A stretch of 11,359 nucleotides of DNA, taken from an uncultured bacterium (GTDB lineage: Bacteria; Actinomycetota; Coriobacteriia; Coriobacteriales; Coriobacteriaceae). The stretch's first letter is position 1; the number at the start of each line of letters is the position of its first letter. The position numbers were made by a program, and so were the translations under genes. The notes beneath the pieces were generated by a model, which saw only the letters and a program-made list of their open reading frames with translations, had not been told where the DNA came from and searched no databases. Below are positions 6,150 to 11,359 of the stretch, piece after piece. The stretch covers positions 1 to 11,359 of the forward strand of contig CAJMPM010000027.1 of NCBI GenBank assembly GCA_905215225.1, read 5' to 3'.

Positions 6150-7256
6150 CTATGCCTGCTTGCCTGCGTCGGCCGGGAAGGTTATGCCGGCCTGCTGGCG
6201 CACGGCATCCATGATGCGCAGTGAGACGAGCGTGACATCGCGGTAGTGGCCAAGCTCGTGGCGTCCCGCCGGGGTCTCCCAAATCTCTTCCTTAACGTTA
6301 TCGATGCCGCCGATGGCGGTGATAAAGTCTGTGAGTTCGTATTCCATGGTGTTGCTCGATTTGGGCAGGTCGAGCACGCGGCCGTTGTCGCCCTGTTCGC
6401 GCGGCGCCTCGGTCGCCGAGCCGCGTACGACGTCGCCGCGATAGTCGATGCGGACGTTGCGGGGCGTTGACAGATGGTCAATCTGGATAGTGCCACGCTC
6501 GCCTTCGATCTGCGAGGGCAGTAGGTCATTCGTAATTTTGGAGTGCGCGAGCTCGACGGAGATGCGGCCTCCGCCATAGCTGGCGAGGATGGAACCGCAG
6601 CCGTCGATGGGGCCGTGCGTGAGCTGTCGCGTGGTGGGGTCGAGCAGAGTAGCCATGCTCGTAAGGCCGGAGGGCATGCCGAAGATCTCGACCATGGGCT
6701 CGACGGTGTAGACGCCAATATCCATGAGGGAACCCGATGCCATATTGCAGTCGAAGATATTGGTGGCGTGTCCCGCGAGAATCTCGTTGTAGCGCGAGGA
6801 ATATTTGCCAAAGCGCAATGAGGCGCGGCGGATGGGGGCGATCTCACCCAGGGCGTCCTCGATGGCGTGGAAAGCGCGGTCATGGAGGGGGCGCATGGCC
6901 TCGAGGGCTACGACGCCCGCCGCCTCGGCTGCGCGAAAGACCTCGAACGCCTGTGCCTCGGTGGCACAAAAAGGCTTTTCGACGATAACGTGCTTGCCGC
7001 CGGTGATACAGGCGAGCGCCTGCTCGTAGTGGAGCGCATTGGGGCTGCCGATGTAGACGGCGTCGACGTCGGCAGCGGACGTAAGCTCGTCAAGCGCGGT
7101 GAAGTTACGCTCGCCGCCGTGCTTAGCGGTGAAGGCAGCACCGCGATTGGCATCGCGTGAAAGCGTGCCCACAAACGCGGCTTGGTCGTTGGCGTTGACG
7201 ACTTGGATAAAGTCGTCGGTGATCATGGATGTGCCGATGGTCGCTATACGCAGCAT
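6150..7256 (-). CDS. Gfo/Idh/MocA family NAD(P)-dependent oxidoreductase
   Basis: A 368-residue cytoplasmic oxidoreductase. The Rossmann domain (about 1-120) begins MLRIATIGTSMITDDF, with GTS in place of the usual glycine-rich GxGxxG, as in a known subgroup. YIGSPNALHYEQA (68-80) and the diagnostic V-E93-K94-P95-F motif follow. The C-terminal alpha/beta domain holds SGSLMDIGVYTVEPMVEIFG (174-193), where family members place a catalytic Asp/His region (here D179 and Y183). Family members act on sugars, inositols and related alcohols; the substrate here cannot be predicted. The ATG at 7256 is preceded by GAGGGGG, which can be paired by an upstream repeat (see findings). RNase HI lies 75 bases upstream and the acylphosphatase gene 2 bases downstream. 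Confidence 0.92.
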   Translation of the reverse strand: MLRIATIGTSMITDDFIQVVNANDQAAFVGTLSRDANRGAAFTAKHGGERNFTALDELTSAADVDAVYIGSPNALHYEQALACITGGKHVIVEKPFCATEAQAFEVFRAAEAAGVVALEAMRPLHDRAFHAIEDALGEIAPIRRASLRFGKYSSRYNEILAGHATNIFDCNMASGSLMDIGVYTVEPMVEIFGMPSGLTSMATLLDPTTRQLTHGPIDGCGSILASYGGGRISVELAHSKITNDLLPSQIEGERGTIQIDHLSTPRNVRIDYRGDVVRGSATEAPREQGDNGRVLDLPKSSNTMEYELTDFITAIGGIDNVKEEIWETPAGRHELGHYRDVTLVSLRIMDAVRQQAGITFPADAGKQA

Positions 7257-7260
7257 GTAT

Positions 7261-7306
7261 CCCCCTCGTGCCGTTCGGTTTACAGGATGAGTGTAGCGCG
7301 AGGGGG
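7261..7306 (-). promoter_or_regulatory. Inverted repeat covering the oxidoreductase ribosome binding site
   Basis: CCCCCTCG (7261-7268) and CGAGGGGG (7299-7306) are perfect 8-bp complements with a 30-base loop. In a minus-strand transcript the second arm contains the GAGGGGG ribosome binding site of the oxidoreductase, 5 bases from its ATG. If transcription starts upstream of 7306, for example by read-through from RNase HI, the site would be masked. The pairing is seen; regulation is inferred. Confidence 0.4.
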
Positions 7307-7331
7307 CAGGAAATAGCGTGCAAAAACGCCG

Positions 7332-7817
7332 TTACAGGTCGCTCTCGCTAAAGCCGGTGTCGATATCGAGGTTGGCTCCGTCGGCCGCGGTGGTGGCGAG
7401 CTCGTCGCAGCGCTCATTGAGCTCGTGGCCGGCATGCCCCTTAACCCAGATGAATTCCACCTTATGCTTACTCTTTGCGGCAAGCAGGCGCTCCCACAGG
7501 TCGCGGTTCTTGACGGGCTGCTTGTTGGCAGTTTTCCACCCGCGCTTTTTCCAGCCGTCGATCCAGTGTTTGTTGAAGGCGTTGACGACGTATTGCGAAT
7601 CGGAATGGACCTCGACCTCGCAGGGGCGGTTAAGTGCCTCGAGCGCCACGATGACCGCCATGAGCTCCATGCGGTTGTTGGTGGTCTTGGCGTAGCCGCG
7701 CGAAAGCTCGGAGGTGAAGGTCTTGCCGGCGGGGTTGGTGTACTTGAGCACGGCGCCGTAGCCGCCGCGTCCCGGATTTGATCGGGCCGAGCCGTCGGTA
7801 TAGATGATGACCTTCAC
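7332..7817 (-). CDS. rnhA: Ribonuclease HI
   Basis: Ribonuclease HI cuts the RNA strand of RNA-DNA hybrids, removing primers and R-loops. All active-site residues are visible in the 161-residue product: D8 (IIYTDGS), E51 (NNRMELMAVIVALE), D73 (HSDSQYV), D138 (NERCDELA) and the assisting H128 (GHAGHELNER), matching E. coli D10, E48, D70, D134 and H124. The basic handle helix and loop (KHWIDGWKKRGWKTANKQPVKNRDLW) is present, so it is the E. coli-like type. The start is a GTG at 7817 preceded by AAAGGA with 6 bases spacing, giving the canonical MKVIIYTDGS beginning; an ATG 17 codons upstream has no good site. It lies 63 bases after lysR in the same direction. Confidence 0.96.
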   Translation of the reverse strand: MKVIIYTDGSARSNPGRGGYGAVLKYTNPAGKTFTSELSRGYAKTTNNRMELMAVIVALEALNRPCEVEVHSDSQYVVNAFNKHWIDGWKKRGWKTANKQPVKNRDLWERLLAAKSKHKVEFIWVKGHAGHELNERCDELATTAADGANLDIDTGFSESDL

Positions 7818-7880
7818 ATGGTTCCTTTCGTTGGGTATGTTTCGTGTGAGTGACCATTGTAGCGCCATGCCCGCCGGGGG

Positions 7881-8819
7881 CTAGCAATCTACGATTTCTA
7901 CCCCGTCTTCTGACAGTTGGTCGGCATGGATGATGCGGTTGAGCTCGTCGAGGTATTGCTGCAAGAGGGGAGAGGGCTTGCGATCGTCATGCATGATGTA
8001 GCCCACATGCATCGTTGGGGCGTCTGCTAACGGGATCGATGCCATGCCCCATTGCATTTCATTGGAGAGGACACCGGTCGACAGGGTGTAACCGTTCGAC
8101 GTGATAAGTAAGTTAGTAAGTGTTCCGCGGTCCGAGATTCGTATGTTGCGGTCGCAAGGGATATAGCTAAAAGGTTCCTCGGCGTAATAGAAGGAGTTTG
8201 AGGTTCCCTGCTCAAAGCTGTAGCGCGTATAGGGCGTGAGGTCGGCAAGGGACAGCTGAGGGCGGCGTGCGAGTGGATGGCGCTCGCTAACGAAGACGTG
8301 GACCGTCGCGTCGAAGAGGGGGTGGAAGCTTGCGCGGGCGTCGGCGAAGGCCCTCTGCAGGACGCGGGCGTTAAAGTCGTCCAGATAGAGGATGCCGATG
8401 TCGCTGCGAAACGCGCGGACGTCATCGATGATCTGTGATGTGGTGGTCTCGCGCATGATGAACTCGAACTTGCTGTCGCGGCAGCGCTCGACCACGTTGA
8501 CAAAGGCCTCGACCGAAAAGGCGTAGTGCTGGGCGGAAATGGCGAGGCGGGCTTGCGGGGTGCCGCCGTCCTCGTAGCGCGCCTCGAGCATGTCGGCCTG
8601 CTCTACGACCTGGCGCGCATAGCCCAAAAGCTCGGTGCCGTCGTTGGTGAGCGTGACGCCGCGGCTGGAGCGCGTAAAGATCTCCAGATGGAGTTCCTGT
8701 TCTAGGCTTTTGACGGCGTTTGAGATGTTGGACTGAGCGGTATAGAGGCGCTGAGCTGCGGCGTTGATTGAGCCGGACTCTGCCACGGCGATCAGAAAAC
8801 GAAGCTGCTGGAGGGTCAT
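7881..8819 (-). CDS. LysR-family transcriptional regulator divergent from metY
   Basis: A 312-residue LysR-type regulator. The N-terminal winged helix (about 1-60) reads MTLQQLRFLIAVAESGSINAAAQRLYTAQSNISNAVKSLE, then FTRSSRGVTLTNDG, as in the family, followed by the linker helix and the two-lobed periplasmic-binding-like effector domain (about 90-295). The ATG at 8819 is preferred over that at 8828 because AAAGG lies 9 bases before it and directly abuts the upper one. It is divergent from metY across 272 bases containing an ATC-N9-GAT dyad, the classical setup for regulating the divergent gene and itself. A role in sulfur amino acid control, with a pathway intermediate such as O-acetylhomoserine or O-acetylserine as co-inducer, is inference from context (compare MetR and CysB, which belong to the same family). 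Confidence 0.92.
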   Translation of the reverse strand: MTLQQLRFLIAVAESGSINAAAQRLYTAQSNISNAVKSLEQELHLEIFTRSSRGVTLTNDGTELLGYARQVVEQADMLEARYEDGGTPQARLAISAQHYAFSVEAFVNVVERCRDSKFEFIMRETTTSQIIDDVRAFRSDIGILYLDDFNARVLQRAFADARASFHPLFDATVHVFVSERHPLARRPQLSLADLTPYTRYSFEQGTSNSFYYAEEPFSYIPCDRNIRISDRGTLTNLLITSNGYTLSTGVLSNEMQWGMASIPLADAPTMHVGYIMHDDRKPSPLLQQYLDELNRIIHADQLSEDGVEIVDC

Positions 8820-8838
8820 CGGCGCCATCCTTTCGAGT

Positions 8839-8859
8839 GTTATCTATATAACCGATAAC
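8839..8859. promoter_or_regulatory. LysR-type operator (ATC-N9-GAT dyad)
   Basis: GTTATC (8839-8844) and GATAAC (8854-8859) form a perfect 6-bp dyad around a 9-base A/T-rich centre, fitting both the T-N11-A and ATC-N9-GAT forms of LysR binding sites. A second overlapping dyad, TAACC (8849-8853) and GGTTA (8861-8865), extends it toward metY. The centre is about 66 bases upstream of the predicted metY transcription start, the standard position for activation, and it also overlaps the likely lysR promoter, fitting autorepression. Confidence 0.7.
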
Positions 8860-8879
8860 AGGTTAGCGCTTTTAAGTGA

Positions 8880-8908
8880 TTGACCGAGGTAAACAATGCT
8901 CGTACTAT
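8880..8908 (+). promoter_or_regulatory. metY promoter
   Basis: TTGACC (8880-8885, 5 of 6 consensus) and TACTAT (8903-8908, 4 of 6) are separated by exactly 17 bases. Transcription should start near 8915, producing a leader of about 175 nt before the metY ATG at 9092. Its placement relative to the LysR dyad supports it. Confidence 0.7.
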
Positions 8909-8938
8909 TCAAAACACACAAAGGCGGTAGGTAATTAA

Positions 8939-9037
8939 GCCGACCACGGAACCGGGATGCGAAAGGAGGCCCGCATATGAATTGCTTACCAAGACGAATG
9001 CCGGGCTCCTGCTTGCGCCCGTCGGCGTGATCAGGAG
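8939..9037 (+). promoter_or_regulatory. Structured metY leader with alternative hairpins (candidate attenuator)
   Basis: Two hairpins compete. Hairpin A pairs 8964-8976 with 8998-9010 (12 bp, two single-base bulges); its 21-base loop is exactly the first seven codons of the leader peptide and its left arm contains that peptide's ribosome binding site. Hairpin B pairs CTCCTG plus TTGCGCC (9006-9019) with GGCGTGA plus CAGGAG (9024-9037), 13 bp with one mismatch and loop CGTC. They share 9006-9010, so they cannot coexist. An outer stem GCCGAC (8939-8944)/GTCGGC (9021-9026) fits with A only. CTCCT (9006-9010) could also pair with the AGGAG of the metY ribosome binding site (9081-9085). No T tract follows B. 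No SAM-I, T-box or other riboswitch core was recognised. Confidence 0.55.
8977..9030 (+). CDS. Candidate leader peptide upstream of metY (17 codons)
   Basis: A short frame reads MNCLPRRMPGSCLRPSA and ends at TGA 9028-9030. Its ATG lies 7 bases after a perfect AAAGGAGG (8962-8969), a stronger site than most genes here have. It holds two Cys codons (3 and 12), two Met codons and four codons rare in the neighbouring genes (TTA, CCA, AGA, CGA at codons 4-7). The frame covers one arm of hairpin A and most of hairpin B, so a translating ribosome would decide which forms. By analogy with leader-peptide attenuation, including cysteine-responsive uORFs known in mycobacteria, it may sense Cys or Met supply for metY. 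It is too short for homology support, and translation is inferred from the ribosome binding site and architecture. Confidence 0.5.
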   Translation: MNCLPRRMPGSCLRPSA

Positions 9038-9091
9038 ACAGCGACTTACTTCTCTTACCCTTATTACTTTTGTTCGATCAAGGAGATCATC

Positions 9092-10402
9092 ATGAGCCAG
9101 TTTATCAACAACCCCGAGCACACCTTTGGTTTCGACACCCTGCAGCTTCACGTTGGCCAGGAGAGCGCCGATCCCGCATCCGACTCCCGCGCCGTGCCTA
9201 TCTACCAGACCACGAGCTACGTGTTCCGCAACTCCCAGCACGCCGCCGACCGCTTTGGTCTTGCCGACGCCGGTAACATCTACGGCCGTCTGACCAACTC
9301 CACCCAGGGCGTCTTCGAGGACCGTATCGCCGCACTCGAGGGTGGCGTTGCTGGCCTCGCCGTCGCCTCTGGCGCCGCTGCCATCACCTATACCCTGCAG
9401 GCCCTCGCCCAAGCTGGTGACCACGTGGTCGCCCAGAAGACCATCTACGGCGGTTCCTATAACCTGCTGGAGCATACGCTATCCCAGTTTGGTGTCGAGA
9501 CCACCTTCGTCGATGCCCATAACCTGGACGAGGTCGAGGGTGCCATCAAGGACAACACCACGGTCATTTACCTCGAGACGCTCGGTAACCCCAACTCCGA
9601 TATTCCCAACATCGACGCTATCTCCGAGGTCGCCAAGAAGCACGGCCTGCCAGTCGTTGTCGATAACACCTTCGGCACCCCGTACCTGATCCGCCCGCTG
9701 GAGCACGGCGCCAACATCGTCGTTCACTCCGCAACTAAGTTCATTGGCGGCCACGGCACCTCGCTGGGTGGTGTGATTGTCGATGGCGGCAACTTTGACT
9801 GGAAGGCGAGCGGCAAGTATGCGCAGATCGCTGAGCCCAACCCCTCCTACCACGGTGTTTCGTTTGCCGAGGCTGTCGGTCCCGCCGCCTTCGCAACCTA
9901 TGTCCGCGCTATCCTGCTGCGTGACGAGGGCGCCTGCATCAGCCCGTTCAACGCTTGGATCCTGCTCCAGGGCACCGAGACTCTGTCGCTGCGCGTTGAC
10001 CGTCATGTCGAGAACACCAAGAAGGTCGTTGAGTTCCTGGCTGGTGATAGCCATGTCGCCAAGGTGAACCACCCGAGCCTGTCTGAGCACCCCGATCACG
10101 AGCTCTATCAGAAGTACTTCCCCAACGGCGGAGCCTCGATCTATACCTTTGAGATTAAGGGTGGCCAGGAGGCAGCTTGGAAGTGCATCGACCATCTGCA
10201 GGTCTTCTCGCTGCTCGCCAACGTGGCCGACGGCAAGTCGCTCGTCGTGCACCCGGCTACCACCACGCACTCCCAGCTCTCTGCCGAGGAGCTCGCCGAG
10301 CAGAACATCACGCCCTCCACGATCCGTCTTTCCATCGGTACCGAGAACGCCGAGGACATCATTTGGGATCTGAAACAGGCCTTCGCCGCGCTGGACGAGT
10401 AA
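9092..10402 (+). CDS. metY: O-acetylhomoserine aminocarboxypropyltransferase (sulfhydrylase)
   Basis: A 436-residue PLP enzyme of the Cys/Met metabolism family. It joins O-acetylhomoserine with sulfide to give homocysteine and acetate (direct sulfhydrylation), and may also act on O-acetylserine. The opening FDTLQLHVGQ and the length near 430 are typical of MetY, against about 380-400 for MetB/MetC. Visible sites: YGR (64-66) for phosphate contact with the partner subunit, VASGAAAITY (91-100), D191 in VVDNTFGTPYL binding the pyridine nitrogen, and the Schiff-base lysine K216 in SATKFIGGHG. The ATG at 9092 has AAGGAG with 6-base spacing. Codons are strongly C-ending, suggesting high expression. 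It is monocistronic: its own promoter and long leader precede it, a strong terminator follows, and the divergent LysR protein probably controls it. Confidence 0.96.
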   Translation: MSQFINNPEHTFGFDTLQLHVGQESADPASDSRAVPIYQTTSYVFRNSQHAADRFGLADAGNIYGRLTNSTQGVFEDRIAALEGGVAGLAVASGAAAITYTLQALAQAGDHVVAQKTIYGGSYNLLEHTLSQFGVETTFVDAHNLDEVEGAIKDNTTVIYLETLGNPNSDIPNIDAISEVAKKHGLPVVVDNTFGTPYLIRPLEHGANIVVHSATKFIGGHGTSLGGVIVDGGNFDWKASGKYAQIAEPNPSYHGVSFAEAVGPAAFATYVRAILLRDEGACISPFNAWILLQGTETLSLRVDRHVENTKKVVEFLAGDSHVAKVNHPSLSEHPDHELYQKYFPNGGASIYTFEIKGGQEAAWKCIDHLQVFSLLANVADGKSLVVHPATTTHSQLSAEELAEQNITPSTIRLSIGTENAEDIIWDLKQAFAALDE

Positions 10403-10462
10403 GGCGACTTGTGCAAGGACCCCTTGCGACTCGATAGGTATAACTGCATAAAATGCCTGCTC

Positions 10463-10503
10463 AAGGCGCCTGTGCGAACAATGGTCGCACAGGCGCCTTT
10501 TTT
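10463..10503 (+). terminator. Rho-independent terminator of metY
   Basis: AAGGCGCCTGTGCGA (10463-10477) pairs perfectly with TCGCACAGGCGCCTT (10485-10499), 15 bp with a 7-base loop, and six T residues occupy 10498-10503. It lies 60 bases after the metY stop. Confidence 0.95.
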
Positions 10504-10714
10504 GCATAGAGAGGGTGCAAAAACAGGGTTTTTGGCACGCTTTATGCATTCGAGTTGTGGAAAACTCCTGTTGAGAGGATGTGAGTTTTACGCAATTGAC
10601 GTGCGCCTTTTGAGTAAAACCGCAGGTCGCGATTTGCTCGGGGTACTATGCAGCGCGATCGAATCACACGCAGCTCAAACGCAGCAAAAACGCACTACGG
10701 AGGTTTCCAGCTAC
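10504..10714 (+). promoter_or_regulatory. Non-coding region upstream of the secreted-protein gene
   Basis: These 211 bases hold no convincing gene. Two inverted repeats are visible. The first is GTGCAAAAAC (10515-10524) with GTTTTTGGCAC (10528-10538), a 10-bp stem with one bulged G and a 3-base loop. The second is GTTTTAC (10585-10591) with GTAAAAC (10614-10620), 22 bases apart and flanking TTGACG (10596-10601), a possible -35 box without a matching -10. TACTAT at 10644-10649 could be a -10 box but lacks a -35. GGAGG at 10699-10703 is the ribosome binding site of the next gene. The promoter is therefore not settled. Confidence 0.4.
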
Positions 10715-11359
10715 ATGAGGATCGATTCACGAAAACCGAAAGCCGCCGCCCTTTCCGCCGCTCTGACCGTGGCACTTTTGGCGGGCGCCGGTGCAACTGA
10801 TGCCCACGCCGCAACACTGTCCGATACGGTTGGATCTACGCCGTCCGAGACGACGCTTGTACAGCCCGTTGACTATCGCGGCGATGGTTATGGTTCCATG
10901 CAGGAGTGGAACGCCTCGATGGAGGCCAAGCGCGATTCCCTTGAGATGCGCGCTCAGATCATTATGAATATGTATGGCGACTATGCTACCGATGACGAGC
11001 GCGCTGTGTTGCAGGGCTGCATCGACGGTGCGGGTAGCCTGTTGACGATGGGGGAGGTCGACGCCAAGTCGACCGAGCTCGACGAGCTTCGCTCCACGCT
11101 TGAGGATGCCAAGCGCGAGGCGCTCGAGGCTGCGGCCGCCGAGGCGGAAGCCGCCGAGGCCGCTGAGGCTTCATATGGCAACGCAGACTACGGCCCGTCC
11201 TATACGGCAGCTGCGTATTATGCGAATGGTTCGGGACTGACGCGTTCCGCTGGTGTCAATAACTATAACGGTCGTCGTGAGACCTATTACAGCAGCAACG
11301 TACTCTACCATCACCGCACGGGTGAGTGGACGCAGGATTCCGAGGGTTTCTGGCGCGAT
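10715..11359 (+). CDS. Secreted Ala/Glu-rich protein, 3' end missing
   Basis: The frame is open for 215 codons to the window end with no stop, so the gene is incomplete. The ATG at 10715 follows GGAGG with an 11-base spacing, slightly long. The N-terminus is a clear Sec signal peptide: basic RIDSRKPK, a hydrophobic stretch (about 11-27) and a signal peptidase I site after AHA (residue 32). Then comes a Thr/Ser-rich linker, a region with MQEWNASMEAKRDSLEMRAQI (from about 62), and a helical, probably coiled-coil Glu/Ala segment (about 117-152) coded by imperfect GCCGAGGC repeats. From about 176 the sequence GVNNYNGRRETYYSSNVLYHHRT resembles the start of an extracellular domain I recall at the C-termini of secreted Firmicute and Coriobacterial proteins, often with cell-wall hydrolase modules. 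Its function is unknown. Confidence 0.8.
   Translation, partial: MRIDSRKPKAAALSAALTVALLAGAGATDAHAATLSDTVGSTPSETTLVQPVDYRGDGYGSMQEWNASMEAKRDSLEMRAQIIMNMYGDYATDDERAVLQGCIDGAGSLLTMGEVDAKSTELDELRSTLEDAKREALEAAAAEAEAAEAAEASYGNADYGPSYTAAAYYANGSGLTRSAGVNNYNGRRETYYSSNVLYHHRTGEWTQDSEGFWRD

Noticed and set aside
6148..6282. Upstream extension of the acylphosphatase frame to a start at 6282
   Set aside because: The extra 45 codons overlap the 3' end of the oxidoreductase gene, are Arg/Pro/His-rich like a shadow frame, and the start at 6147 directly follows the oxidoreductase stop.
7818..7868. Start of RNase HI at the ATG at 7868
   Set aside because: It would add 17 residues absent from the family; the GTG at 7817 has AAAGGA at proper spacing and yields the canonical N-terminus.
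8909..9091. SAM-I riboswitch or T-box in the metY leader
   Set aside because: I looked for the SAM-I conserved segments and for the T-box antiterminator (GGTGGnACCGCG) and found neither; a covariance-model search would settle other classes.
9479..10549. A 356-codon open frame on the minus strand opposite metY
   Set aside because: It is antisense to a gene with complete PLP-enzyme motifs, reads through the metY terminator and has no plausible ribosome binding site or homology.
11090..11175. GCCGAGGC-type tandem repeats as a possible mobile or structural DNA repeat
   Set aside because: The repeats are imperfect, in frame and simply encode an Ala/Glu-rich helix of the secreted protein.

Overview
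The window looks like chromosomal DNA from a high-GC Gram-positive gut anaerobe of the Coriobacteriia, most likely Collinsella or a close relative. This placement rests on base composition, strong GGAGG-type ribosome binding sites, the gene set (folE-HD-folB, an orphan UreE-like protein beside a SlyD-type FKBP, a divergent LysR/metY pair) and the style of the secreted protein at the right end. No marker gene such as rRNA is present, so it is an inference. I saw no mobile element, CRISPR array, tRNA or rRNA; the window reads as ordinary core chromosome with some notable regulatory regions.

Layout. Positions 1-1399 (+) hold the end of a folate operon: the 3' part of folE, an HD-domain phosphohydrolase and folB. 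FolE makes dihydroneopterin triphosphate and FolB cleaves dihydroneopterin, so the HD protein lies exactly where the poorly conserved dephosphorylation step is needed. Positions 1406-3270 (-) hold a YgjP-like zinc metallopeptidase and, upstream of it, an M19 dipeptidase, separated by a perfect 14-bp hairpin. Positions 3391-4401 (+) hold a SlyD-like FKBP prolyl isomerase and a UreE-like protein 3 bases apart, possibly a nickel-handling pair without urease, closed by a strong terminator. Next comes a Cof-type HAD phosphatase (4483-5280, +). A long minus-strand run (8819 down to 5295) carries a LysR regulator, RNase HI, a Gfo/Idh/MocA oxidoreductase, an acylphosphatase-domain protein and a PerR-like Fur regulator.

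The most interesting part is the 272-base gap between lysR and the divergent metY (O-acetylhomoserine sulfhydrylase, 9092-10402). It has a LysR-type ATC-N9-GAT operator, a near-consensus promoter placed so that the operator centre is about 66 bases upstream of the predicted transcription start, and then a leader of roughly 175 nt. The leader encodes a 17-codon peptide (two Cys, two Met) behind a perfect AAAGGAGG, overlapped by two mutually exclusive hairpins and followed by a C/U-rich, G-poor stretch. This looks like an attenuator controlling sulfur amino acid synthesis, in addition to LysR control. metY ends in a textbook terminator. After about 210 bases of non-coding DNA containing two inverted repeats, the window ends inside a gene for a secreted Ala/Glu-rich protein (10715 onward, incomplete).
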